The position numbers were made by a program, and so were the translations under genes. Source: Noviluteimonas gilva (GTDB lineage: Bacteria > Pseudomonadota > Gammaproteobacteria > Xanthomonadales > Xanthomonadaceae). Taken from it: DNA of 64,000 nucleotides. Shown in pieces: positions 56,560 through 64,000 of the stretch (position 1 is its first letter; each line of letters opens with the position of its first letter). The DNA lies in the NCBI RefSeq assembly GCF_009740395.1, contig NZ_WOXT01000001.1, forward strand, positions 678,464-742,463. The letters run 5' to 3'. The notes under the pieces were generated by a model. That model saw nothing but the letters and a program-made list of their open reading frames with translations. It was not told the DNA's origin and did no database searches.

Positions 56560-58455
56560 ATGACCGGATCGACCGACTACGCGCGCGAATACGCGCAATC
56601 GCTCAGCGATCCCGACGGCTATTGGAAGTCGGTCGCGCAGCGCATCGAGTGGATCGCGCCGCCCACCCAAATCCGCGACGTCAGCTTCGACACCAAGGAC
56701 TTCCACATCCGCTGGTACGCCGACGGCGTGCTCAACGCGAGCGTCAATTGCCTCGATCGCCACCTGGCGACGCGCGGCGACCGCACCGCGCTGATCTTCG
56801 AACCCGACGATCCGAACGCCGAAGCGCAACGCATCACCTATCGCGAACTGCACGCGCGTACGTGTCGCCTCGCCAATGCGCTGCGCAACCTCGGCGTGCG
56901 CAAGGGCGATCGCATCACGATCTACCTGCCGATGATTCCCGACGCCGTCGTCGCGATGCTCGCCTGCGCGCGCATCGGCGCGATCCATTCGGTGGTGTTC
57001 GGCGGATTCGCGCCGCAATCGATCGCCGACCGCGTCGCCGATTGCCGCAGCAAGCTGATCATCACCGCCGACGAAGGCCTGCGCGGCGGCAAGCGCATCG
57101 CGTTGAAGGCCAACGTCGACGCCGCGCTCGCGCTGCCGGGCACGAACTCCGTCGAAACCGTGCTCGTCGTGCGCCACACCGGCGCCGCGGTCGCGATGCA
57201 GATGCCGCGCGACCGTTGGGTGGATGTCGTCGTCGACGGCCAGCCCGACACCTGCGAACCCGAGCCGATGAACGCGGAAGATCCGCTCTTCATCCTCTAC
57301 ACCTCCGGCTCGACGGGCAAACCGAAAGGCGTGCTGCACACGACCGGCGGATACCTGGTGTATGCGAGCTTCACGCACGAACGCGTGTTCGGCCTGCGCG
57401 ACGACGATGTCTTCTGGTGCACGGCCGACGTCGGCTGGATCACCGGCCACACGTACATCGTGTACGGGCCGTTGGCGAACGGCGCGACCGTGGTCGTGTT
57501 CGAAGGCGTGCCGAACCATCCGGATCATTCGCGCTTCTGGCGCGTGATCGACAAACACCAGGTCACGATCTTCTACACCGCACCCACCGCGATCCGCGCG
57601 CTGATGCGCGAAGGCGATGCGCCGGTCAAAGCGGCCTCGCGCAAATCGCTGCGCTTGCTCGGCACGGTCGGCGAGCCGATCAATCCCGAAGCTTGGCGCT
57701 GGTATCACGACGTTGTCGGCGATGCGCGTTGCCCCGTCGTCGATACGTGGTGGCAGACGGAAACCGGCGGCGCCCTGATCACGCCGCCGATCGGCATCGA
57801 CGCCAAGCCCGGCAGCGCGATGAAGCCCTTCTTCGGCGTGCAGCCCGCATTGGTCGACGCCGAAGGCCGCCTGCTCGAAGGCGAAGCCACCGGCAACCTC
57901 GTGCTGCTGGATTCCTGGCCCGGGCAGATGCGCACGGTGTACGGCGACCACCAGCGCTTCATCGACACCTACTTCCGCGCGTATCCCGGGATGTACTTCA
58001 CCGGCGACGGTTGTCGGCGCGATGCCGATGGCGACTACTGGATCACCGGCCGCGTGGACGACGTGATCAACGTCAGCGGCCATCGCATCGGCACGGCGGA
58101 AGTGGAAAGCGCGCTGGTCTCGCATGCGAAGGTCGCCGAAGCCGCGGTCGTCGGCTTCCCGCACGACATCAAGGGCCAGGGCATCTACGCGTACGTGACC
58201 CTGATCGCGGGCGAGACCGAAAGCGACGCGCTGCGTGCGGAACTGATCGCGCACGTGCGCCACGAAATCGGGCCGATCGCGACGCCCGACCATCTGCAGT
58301 GGGCGCCGGGCCTGCCGAAGACGCGCTCGGGGAAGATCATGCGGCGCATCCTGCGGAAGATCGCGGAGGACGTGCCGGACCAGCTGGGCGATACGTCGAC
58401 GCTGGCCGATCCGTCGGTGGTCGATTCGCTCGTGCGCAATCGTCGCGGCGCGTAA
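56560..58455 (+). CDS. acs: Acetyl-CoA synthetase
   Basis: Acs activates acetate to acetyl-CoA through acetyl-AMP. The adenylation motif [11 protein letters not shown] lies at 247-257, with [12 protein letters not shown] and the catalytic Lys592 in RSGKIMRR, the residue controlled by acetylation in other bacteria. The protein has 631 residues, slightly shorter than the E. coli enzyme (652). It lies 37 bases after the EF-hand gene, probably with its own promoter. A terminator follows. Confidence 0.95.
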   Translation: MTGSTDYAREYAQSLSDPDGYWKSVAQRIEWIAPPTQIRDVSFDTKDFHIRWYADGVLNASVNCLDRHLATRGDRTALIFEPDDPNAEAQRITYRELHARTCRLANALRNLGVRKGDRITIYLPMIPDAVVAMLACARIGAIHSVVFGGFAPQSIADRVADCRSKLIITADEGLRGGKRIALKANVDAALALPGTNSVETVLVVRHTGAAVAMQMPRDRWVDVVVDGQPDTCEPEPMNAEDPLFILYTSGSTGKPKGVLHTTGGYLVYASFTHERVFGLRDDDVFWCTADVGWITGHTYIVYGPLANGATVVVFEGVPNHPDHSRFWRVIDKHQVTIFYTAPTAIRALMREGDAPVKAASRKSLRLLGTVGEPINPEAWRWYHDVVGDARCPVVDTWWQTETGGALITPPIGIDAKPGSAMKPFFGVQPALVDAEGRLLEGEATGNLVLLDSWPGQMRTVYGDHQRFIDTYFRAYPGMYFTGDGCRRDADGDYWITGRVDDVINVSGHRIGTAEVESALVSHAKVAEAAVVGFPHDIKGQGIYAYVTLIAGETESDALRAELIAHVRHEIGPIATPDHLQWAPGLPKTRSGKIMRRILRKIAEDVPDQLGDTSTLADPSVVDSLVRNRRGA

Positions 58456-58466
58456 ACGGCAGGCAA

Positions 58467-58491
58467 AAAGAAACCCGCCTTCCGGCGGGTT
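58467..58491. terminator. Bidirectional terminator between acs and rpmG
   Basis: AACCCGCC, 4-base loop, GGCGGGTT. On the minus strand it is followed by TCTTTTT and serves rpmB-rpmG; on the plus strand the T-run is weaker and serves acs. Confidence 0.85.
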
Positions 58492-58532
58492 CTTCGTGTG
58501 CTTCGAACATCCTGCTCAGGGCAGGCGAAGGC

Positions 58533-58697
58533 TTACTTGATCTTGCCTTCCTTGTAGATCACGTGCTTCCGGACGACGGGGTCGTACTTCTTGACCTCCA
58601 TCTTGTTCGGCGTGTTCTTCTTGTTCTTGTCGGTCGTGTAGAAGTGGCCGGTGTTGGCCGAGGAGATCAGGCGAATCTTGTCGCGCTTGCTTGCCAT
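58533..58697 (-). CDS. rpmG: 50S ribosomal protein L33
   Basis: The 54-residue protein has the L33 start [19 protein letters not shown] and the end VIYKEGKIK. It has no zinc-binding Cys pairs, so it is the Cys-free (C-minus) type. L33 sits near the E site of the large ribosomal subunit. It lies 13 bases after rpmB on the same strand, the usual pairing. Confidence 0.97.
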   Translation of the reverse strand: MASKRDKIRLISSANTGHFYTTDKNKKNTPNKMEVKKYDPVVRKHVIYKEGKIK

Positions 58698-58710
58698 GGT
58701 CGTTTACTCC

Positions 58711-58947
58711 TCAGACCTTCTCGCCACGGGCGCGAAGCTGCGCCAGGACCGAGTCGATACCGTTCTTGTCGATGGTGCGCAGCGCGTGCGCGGAAACCTT
58801 CAGCTTCACCCAGCGGTTTTCGCTGGCGACCCAGAAACGACGCTCATGCAGGTTGGGCAGGAAACGACGACGGGTCTTGTTGTTCGCATGCGAGACGTTG
58901 TTACCCGTCTGCACGCTCTTGCCGGAAACTTGGCAAACGCGGGACAT
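58711..58947 (-). CDS. rpmB: 50S ribosomal protein L28
   Basis: The 78-residue protein has the conserved [10 protein letters not shown], then [29 protein letters not shown], as expected for L28. The start at 58947 follows GAGG; the frame extends upstream without family similarity. It is the first gene of rpmB-rpmG. Confidence 0.97.
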   Translation of the reverse strand: MSRVCQVSGKSVQTGNNVSHANNKTRRRFLPNLHERRFWVASENRWVKLKVSAHALRTIDKNGIDSVLAQLRARGEKV

Positions 58948-59131
58948 AGCGCACCTCGATTGGTGTCTGTGATGCACCCCATGGCCTGGGGTACGACGGC
59001 CACGCTGCAATAGGGCCTGGGACCCCGGGACTGCCGCAGCGAGCCGCGCATTATGCCCGCCCGAACCCCTTCGGGCTACCCCTGCGAAGCCAAAACCCCT
59101 TGATTTGCCTGAATTCCCCCTCGAATCGGGG

Positions 59132-59491
59132 TCAGTGCGAGGCCTTGTCCCGGTGCCAGCCGCGGTGGCGAATGTCCAGATACAGGCTGTAGCCGGCCGT
59201 GAAGGCGGGGAAGAGGTTCTGGATCACGCCCACCGAGTCCTGCTTGGCCGAGAACACGAAGTAGGCCAGGGTCATGACCGACCCCACCAGGCTCATGTAC
59301 CAGAACACCCGCGGGATCACGGGTTTGCCGTGGCGGCGCGAGGCGAGGAACTGCACCACCCAGCGGCCGCCGAACATCAGCGCGCCGGTCAGGCCGATCA
59401 GCTTCCACGGGGACATGTGCAGGCCGGTCCACGCGAGCCAATCGATCGGCGAGTTCATGAAATCCTGCGCGACGGGTGCTGCGTCCAGCAT
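59132..59491 (-). CDS. LABN-domain membrane protein (lipid A synthase N-terminal type)
   Basis: A 119-residue membrane protein with three to four hydrophobic segments and the motif [30 protein letters not shown]. This is the lipid A-disaccharide synthase N-terminal (LABN) domain found as a stand-alone protein, often beside GT2 and ArnT-like genes in sugar modification of lipid A. It has no LpxB catalytic domain. It starts two bases after the GT2 stop. An ATG at 59458 is an alternative start. Confidence 0.85.
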   Translation of the reverse strand: MLDAAPVAQDFMNSPIDWLAWTGLHMSPWKLIGLTGALMFGGRWVVQFLASRRHGKPVIPRVFWYMSLVGSVMTLAYFVFSAKQDSVGVIQNLFPAFTAGYSLYLDIRHRGWHRDKASH

Positions 59492-59493
59492 CC

Positions 59494-60219
59494 TCAGGAT
59501 TCCTCGACGCCCGTGCGCTTGCTGCGCACGATCAGCCAGGCCACGCCCATCAGGTCGCGGATGCCGACCAGCGCGCGATTGAGGTTGTTGTACTTCGACA
59601 CGCCGGTCGAACGCGCGCGGTGGTTCACCGGCACGCTCACCGTCTGCCAGCCCGCGCGCTGCATCAGCGCGGGTAGGTAGCGATGCATGTGGTCGAAGTA
59701 GGGCAGGTCGAGGAAAGCGTCGCGCTCGAACAGCTTGATGCCGCAGCCGGTGTCGGGCGTGTCGTCGCGGAGCACGCGGGCGCGGATCGCGTTCGCCCAT
59801 TTCGACGCCCAGCGCTTGCTGCCCGAATCCTGGCGATTGACGCGCCAGCCGGCGAACAAGCGGATCTGCGGCGCGGCGGTATCGCGCGCTGCGAGGAGCT
59901 TGGGAATATCGGCCGGATCGTTCTGCCCGTCGCCATCCAGCGTGGCCACCCACGGCGCGCGCGCGTGGCGCACGCCGGTGCGGATCGCGGTGCTCTGGCC
60001 GCTCTGCTTCACGTGATGCAACACGCGCAGCTCCGGCACTTCGGACTTCAGCGCGCGCAACGCGGCGAGCGTGCCGTCCTTCGAGTTGTCGTCGACGAAG
60101 ATCGCTTCGAATTCCACGTGGCCGCGCAACGCGGCCACGACTTCCCGCAGCAAGGGACCGACATTGTCCTGCTCGTTGAACACCGGCACGACGACGGACA
60201 GCTGCGGGGCGTGGGTCAA
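59494..60219 (-). CDS. GT2 glycosyltransferase, dolichol-phosphate-mannose synthase-like
   Basis: A 241-residue GT-A enzyme: SVVVPVFNEQDN, then the nucleotide/metal-binding DDNSKDGT and DGDGQNDP (DxD). It has no membrane helices and so resembles DPM synthase/short ArnC forms that load a sugar onto undecaprenyl phosphate. The TTG start overlaps the epimerase stop by 4 bases (TTGA). Together with the LABN protein it could feed the ArnT-like enzyme at 7.5 kb. Confidence 0.88.
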   Translation of the reverse strand: MTHAPQLSVVVPVFNEQDNVGPLLREVVAALRGHVEFEAIFVDDNSKDGTLAALRALKSEVPELRVLHHVKQSGQSTAIRTGVRHARAPWVATLDGDGQNDPADIPKLLAARDTAAPQIRLFAGWRVNRQDSGSKRWASKWANAIRARVLRDDTPDTGCGIKLFERDAFLDLPYFDHMHRYLPALMQRAGWQTVSVPVNHRARSTGVSKYNNLNRALVGIRDLMGVAWLIVRSKRTGVEES

Positions 60220-61217
60220 GCCTTGTCTCCGAAATAATCGCGGCACCAGCGCACGACGGGCGGCAGGCCGGTGTCGATGGGGGTCGCGGGTTCGAAACCG
60301 AAGTCCGCCTGGGCGCGCGCAGTATCGGCCATGGTTTCGACCATGTCGCCTGGTTGCATGGGCAGATAGTTCTTTTCCGCCGGGCGGCCCGCCGCCTGCT
60401 CGATCACCGCGATGAAGCGCTCCAGCTCCACCGGCGTGTGGTTGCCGAGGTTGTAGACGCGATGCGGCCCGCCTTCGGCCGCGTTCTCGCCCGCGGGACG
60501 CGCGGGGGCATCCATCGCGCCGAGCACGCCGGCGACGATGTCGTCGATATGGGTGAAGTCGCGGCGCATGCGGCCGTGGTTGAACACCTGGATCGGCCGG
60601 CCGGCGAGCACCGCGCGCGAGAACAGCAGCGGCGCCATGTCGGGGCGGCCCCACGGGCCGTAGACGGTGAAGAACCGCAGCCCGGTCGCGCGCAAACCGT
60701 AGAGGTGCGCGTAGGTGTGGGCCATCAATTCATTCGCGGCCTTCGTCGCGGCGTAAAGCGAGCGCGGGCGGTCGATGCGCTGCGCTTCGGAAAACGGCGG
60801 CGTCGCCGAATCGCCGTAGACCGACGACGAGCTCGCGTAGACCAGGTGTTCGACGCCACGATGCCGGCACAGCTCCAGCATGTTGACGAAGCCGATCAGG
60901 TTGCTGTCGACGTAGGCGTGCGGATTCTCGAGCGAGTAGCGCACGCCCGCCTGCGCGGCGAGATGGATCACGCGGCCGAAGCGGTGCTTGTCGAACAGCG
61001 CTTCGAGCGCCACGCGATCGGTCAGGTCGATCTGCGCGATCTCGACATCCGGGCACAGCGCGGCGACGCGATCGCGCTTGAGTTGCGGATCGTAGTAATC
61101 GTTGTAGTTGTCGAGGCCGACGACGTTGGCGCCGCGCGCACGCAATTCGCGGCAGGTGTAGGCGCCGATGAAACCGGCGGCGCCCGTGACAAGGATCGTG
61201 TCCGTCGTATCGGTCAT
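60216..61217 (-). CDS. NAD-dependent sugar-nucleotide epimerase
   Basis: An extended SDR enzyme of 333 residues. The Rossmann motif is TGAAGFIGAY, followed by the Ser/Thr and Tyr-x3-Lys active site (SSSSVYGDS and YAATKAANE). The spacing and blocks LDNYNDYYDPQLKRDR and HLAAQAGVRYSLENP match UDP-glucuronate 4-epimerases. The start at 61217 has GGAG before it. It is upstream of and overlapping the GT2 gene, so its product sugar is probably the GT2 donor. Confidence 0.88.
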   Translation of the reverse strand: MTDTTDTILVTGAAGFIGAYTCRELRARGANVVGLDNYNDYYDPQLKRDRVAALCPDVEIAQIDLTDRVALEALFDKHRFGRVIHLAAQAGVRYSLENPHAYVDSNLIGFVNMLELCRHRGVEHLVYASSSSVYGDSATPPFSEAQRIDRPRSLYAATKAANELMAHTYAHLYGLRATGLRFFTVYGPWGRPDMAPLLFSRAVLAGRPIQVFNHGRMRRDFTHIDDIVAGVLGAMDAPARPAGENAAEGGPHRVYNLGNHTPVELERFIAVIEQAAGRPAEKNYLPMQPGDMVETMADTARAQADFGFEPATPIDTGLPPVVRWCRDYFGDKA

Positions 61218-61299
61218 GGCGTGGGAAGCTCCGCTTCTCAAAAATTGCCGCAGCCTAGCCGCGCGGCCGTGCACGCAGCCTCACGCGCGTGCGACAACC

Positions 61300-62220
61300 T
61301 TACTCGGACTTGCCGCGCAGCCGTTCCAGCACGCCGTCCAGCGAATCCAGGTCGGAATAGTGGATCACCAGGCGGCCCTTGCCGGCGCGCCCGTGCAGCA
61401 CGTTGACGCGGGTGCCCAGGGATTCGGACAGCTCGCGCTCCAGCGTGGCGATATCGGCCTGCGGCTTGGCTTTCGCCGGCTTGGCCTTGCGCGTGGAGGT
61501 ACCGTTGGCGACTTGGCCGGCCATCAGTTGCTGCACGCGATGCTCGACCTCGCGCACCGACCATTCGTGTTCGGCGGCCTGGCGCGCGAGTGAGACCGCG
61601 GCCTGCGGCGCCAGCGTCAGCAGCGCGCGCGCGTGGCCCATTTCGATCGCCTTGGTTTCCACGAGCACGCGGATTTCCGGCGGCAGTTCGAGCAAACGCA
61701 GCAGGTTGGACACCGCGGCGCGCGAACGGCCCACCGCATCGGCGGCCTGCGCGTGGGTGAGGTCGAATTCGTCGATCAGCCGCTGCAGCGCAAGCGCTTC
61801 TTCCAGCGGATTGAGGTCTTCGCGCTGGATGTTCTCGATCAGCGCCATCGCGATGACGGCGTGGTCGTCGACCACGCGCACGACCGCCGGGATCTGCGCC
61901 AGGCCCGCGAGTTGCGAGGCGCGCCAGCGGCGTTCGCCGGCGATGATTTCGTAACGCGCGCCCTTGCCGGCGTTGTCGATCTCGCGCACGACGATCGGCT
62001 GGATCACGCCCTGCGCGCGGATCGACTCGGCCAGCTCGGCGAGCTTGCCCTGGTCCATGCCGCTGCGCGGCTGGTAACGGCCGGGTTGCAACTGACCGAG
62101 CGGCAGCTGGCGCAGCGCTTCGCCGGGCTGGGCTTCCAGCGGCGCGGTTTCGGCGGCGGCCTTCGGCCCGAGCAGGGCTTCGAGGCCCCTTCCGAGGCCG
62201 CGCTTCTTCGCGACGGTCAT
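61300..62220 (-). CDS. parB: Chromosome partitioning protein ParB
   Basis: A 306-residue ParB/Spo0J protein. The N-terminal KKRGLGRGLEALLG is conserved; the CTP-binding core follows with GERRWRASQLAGL and ENIQREDLNP. A helix-turn-helix follows (AADAVGRSRAAVSNLLRLLELP) and the dimerisation tail ends it. It binds parS sites near the origin and works with ParA. The ATG overlaps the parA stop by 4 bases. Confidence 0.96.
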   Translation of the reverse strand: MTVAKKRGLGRGLEALLGPKAAAETAPLEAQPGEALRQLPLGQLQPGRYQPRSGMDQGKLAELAESIRAQGVIQPIVVREIDNAGKGARYEIIAGERRWRASQLAGLAQIPAVVRVVDDHAVIAMALIENIQREDLNPLEEALALQRLIDEFDLTHAQAADAVGRSRAAVSNLLRLLELPPEIRVLVETKAIEMGHARALLTLAPQAAVSLARQAAEHEWSVREVEHRVQQLMAGQVANGTSTRKAKPAKAKPQADIATLERELSESLGTRVNVLHGRAGKGRLVIHYSDLDSLDGVLERLRGKSE

Positions 62221-63038
62221 GCTTGCACTTCCTTCTTCGGTTCCTGTGCCGCGGACTTCGCGGTCTGCTCGCGTTCGCGCTGGCGGCGCATCACTTCGCC
62301 GGCCAGCCCAAGGTACGCGACGCTGCCGCGCGAGGCCTTGTCGTAGGCGACGATGCTCTGCCCGTGGCTCGGCGCCTCGGCCAGGCGCACGTTGCGCGGC
62401 ACGATGGTACGGAACACGCGGTCGCCGAAATGTTGCGTCAGTTCGGCCGACACCGCGTTGGCGAGATTGTTGCGCACGTCGAACATCGTACGCAGCACGC
62501 CTTCGATTTCCAGCGCGGGATTGAGCCTGCGCTTGAGCGCGTCGATCGTGTCGATCAGCGCGGACAGGCCTTCCAGCGCGTAGTACTCGCACTGCATCGG
62601 CACCAGCACCGAGTCGGCTGCCGTCAACGCGTTGAGCGTGAGCAGCGACAGCGCGGGCGGGCAGTCGATGATGATGAAGTCGTATTGGTCGCGGATCGGT
62701 TCGAGCGCGCGCTTGAGGCGCTGCTCGCGGCCTTCCTCGTCCATCAATTCGATTTCGGCGGCGGTGAGATCGATGTTGCCGGGAAGGATGTCGAAGCCTT
62801 CGGGCGTTTTCACGATCGCCGAGGGCGCGTGCATTTCTTCCAGCAGCACGTCGGTGATGGAGGCGCGCAGTTCGCGCTTCTCCACGCCGCTGCCCATCGT
62901 CGCGTTGCCCTGCGGATCCAGGTCCACGAGCAACACGCGTTTTGGCGTGCGCGCCAGGGCCGCCGCGAGATTCACGGAGGTGGTGGTCTTGCCGACGCCG
63001 CCTTTCTGGTTGGCAACAGCGATGATGCGGGCCGTCAC
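62217..63038 (-). CDS. parA: Chromosome partitioning ATPase ParA
   Basis: The 273-residue ATPase has the deviant Walker A KGGVGKTTTSVNLA near the start, DLDPQGNAT and DCPPALSLLTLNAL. It moves ParB-bound origins by binding DNA in its ATP form. The GTG start at 63038 is used because the Walker motif lies just after it and GGGGGA precedes it; the frame runs on to 63164. It lies 55 bases after rsmG. Confidence 0.95.
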   Translation of the reverse strand: MTARIIAVANQKGGVGKTTTSVNLAAALARTPKRVLLVDLDPQGNATMGSGVEKRELRASITDVLLEEMHAPSAIVKTPEGFDILPGNIDLTAAEIELMDEEGREQRLKRALEPIRDQYDFIIIDCPPALSLLTLNALTAADSVLVPMQCEYYALEGLSALIDTIDALKRRLNPALEIEGVLRTMFDVRNNLANAVSAELTQHFGDRVFRTIVPRNVRLAEAPSHGQSIVAYDKASRGSVAYLGLAGEVMRRQREREQTAKSAAQEPKKEVQA

Positions 63039-63093
63039 GGCGCGATGTCCCCCGGTGGTTCGGCGCTGCTCGGTAGAGACGGCCGGATCCCGA

Positions 63094-63741
63094 TTATGCC
63101 GCAGCCACGACGATGAGGTGCCGCTCGGCATCGAGACCGGGCACACGCATCGGATGCAACTCACGAACGCGCCATCCCGGCGGCAGCGCGGCGATCTCCT
63201 CGCTGGGCACCACGCCCTTCATTGCGAGCAGTACGCCACCGGGTCGCAGGAGATGGCCGCCGGATTCCAGGATCAGCGGCAGGGTCGCGAGCGCGCGCGC
63301 CGTGATCGCGTCGAACCGGCCGGGGGCATCGAAGGCCTCGATCCGCGATTCGACCGCTTCGGCGTTGGTCAGCCCGAGCTTGCGGATCGCTTCCCGCATG
63401 AAGCGCACCTTCTTGCCGTTGCTCTCCACCAGCGACACCTGCAGCACCGGCTTGGCGATCGCCAGCGGGATGCCGGGCAGGCCGGCGCCAGTGCCCAGGT
63501 CGGCCAGGCGCCCGATGCCTTCCACATACGGGTGCATCGCCAGCGAATCGAGCAGGTGCTTGGCGATCATCTCGCGCGGGTCGCGGATGGCGGTGAGGTT
63601 GTAGGTGGCGTTCCAGCGCACGAGCAGCGCGACGTAGTCGAGCAGGGGCGTGGCGAGCGCGACATCGAGGTCGAGTGCGCGCAGGCCCGCCTCGAGTTCG
63701 GGGCGCAGGGCGGACAGGTCGGGGGCGGTGGGCGACGTCAT
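63094..63741 (-). CDS. rsmG: 16S rRNA (guanine527-N7)-methyltransferase RsmG
   Basis: The enzyme methylates N7 of G527 in 16S rRNA; its loss causes low-level streptomycin resistance. The SAM motif [17 protein letters not shown] and the [15 protein letters not shown] block are clear. Length is 215 residues. The order rsmG-parA-parB is the typical one. It starts 12 bases after the phosphopantetheinyl transferase stop. Confidence 0.96.
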   Translation of the reverse strand: MTSPTAPDLSALRPELEAGLRALDLDVALATPLLDYVALLVRWNATYNLTAIRDPREMIAKHLLDSLAMHPYVEGIGRLADLGTGAGLPGIPLAIAKPVLQVSLVESNGKKVRFMREAIRKLGLTNAEAVESRIEAFDAPGRFDAITARALATLPLILESGGHLLRPGGVLLAMKGVVPSEEIAALPPGWRVRELHPMRVPGLDAERHLIVVAAA

Positions 63742-63753
63742 GGGGCGCGCATC

Positions 63754-64000
63754 TTAGCGGCCACGCCACGCGAGTGCCGCGCGATAGCCCGGCCGCGGTG
63801 CCCATTCATGCACCGACCACGGGCCGCCGAGGCCGGCGTGCGGATGCGTCATCGCCAGGCTGCCGTCGAGATCGGCGAGCCCGAATTTGTCCAGGCCATA
63901 GGCGATCCCGCGCCCATGTGCCTTCAGCACGGCCTCTTTCGCGCACCACAGGCGGAGGAAGGCTTCGTTGCGGTCGGGTTCGGGCAAGCCGCGCAGCCAG
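63754..64000 (-). CDS. 4'-phosphopantetheinyl transferase (N-terminal part outside window)
   Basis: The frame is open to the edge, so only the last 81 residues are visible. The key motif WCAKEAVLKAHGRGI (W-x-x-KEA) binds Mg-CoA and moves the phosphopantetheine arm to carrier proteins. This is the Sfp/AcpS-like superfamily; which group cannot be judged from this fragment. It is upstream of rsmG on the same strand. Confidence 0.85.
   Translation of the reverse strand, partial: WLRGLPEPDRNEAFLRLWCAKEAVLKAHGRGIAYGLDKFGLADLDGSLAMTHPHAGLGGPWSVHEWAPRPGYRAALAWRGR

Noticed and set aside
61300-63741. parS sites near parAB
   Set aside because: No copy close to TGTTTCACGTGAAACA was seen in the window by eye, so none is annotated.

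Overview
The window is 64 kb of gene-dense, GC-rich chromosome. It most likely comes from a member of the Xanthomonadaceae/Lysobacteraceae (Lysobacter-like gammaproteobacterium). Evidence is the exbB-exbD1-exbD2 cluster next to pdxJ, the separate rsmG-parA-parB cluster, glyQ-glyS followed by tamA-tamB, the full tatABC set, and several genes whose -10 box sits only 6-7 bases before the start codon. The genus is an inference. I saw no insertion sequence, phage, CRISPR array, rRNA or tRNA gene. Most genes are conserved housekeeping genes in short operons with 1-4 base stop/start overlaps.

Layout. 1-1.4 kb: end of a TonB energising operon (exbB, two exbD). 1.4-9.5 kb: pdxJ, a small membrane protein, a cardiolipin synthase, a radical SAM protein, a sensor-less histidine kinase with its receiver-only partner, fbp, an ArnT-like glycosyltransferase and a small NTF2-like protein. 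9.4-11.2 kb: a PLP-dependent dehydratase and a Gly/Tyr-rich lipoprotein. 11.2-11.65 kb: a noncoding stretch with a candidate small RNA on the minus strand behind a sigma-54-like promoter. 11.65-17.6 kb: mnmG, a sialidase-fold lipoprotein and a secreted M4 metalloprotease. 17.7-23 kb: a class 5 (alpha) chaperone-usher fimbria operon. 23-31.7 kb: glyQ, glyS, tamA, tamB. 31.8-38.4 kb: an amidotransferase, a membrane protein, tatABC, a SYLF protein, hemH, a hydrolase and a lipoprotein. 38.5-42.4 kb: a YgjP-like metallopeptidase, rdgC, ttcA, a NYN protein and a YdcH-like protein. 42.4-50.5 kb: plsB with a lipoprotein, an acid phosphatase, an acetyltransferase, rep and tdk. 50.5-54.8 kb: mutM, an ECF sigma factor and a membrane Ser/Thr kinase with a repeat-rich C-terminal half. 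55-59 kb: a fatty acid desaturase, an EF-hand protein, acs, rpmG and rpmB. 59-61 kb: a lipid A-type membrane protein, a GT2 glycosyltransferase and a sugar epimerase. 61-64 kb: parB, parA, rsmG and the end of a phosphopantetheinyl transferase.

Two themes link distant genes. The first is envelope building: the TonB motor, cardiolipin synthase, PlsB, the desaturase, TamAB, Tat, lipid A-type glycosylation and fimbriae. The second is signalling with unusual wiring: a kinase/regulator pair with no sensor, an ECF factor paired with a Ser/Thr kinase, and a possible RpoN-dependent RNA.

The most interesting signals are the candidate sigma-54 small RNA at 11.43-11.57 kb, the ECF/kinase pair, the fimbria operon with an internal terminator between pilin and usher, and a terminator lying inside the signal-peptide codons of the EF-hand gene. 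All positions were read by eye; short sites may be off by a base or two.
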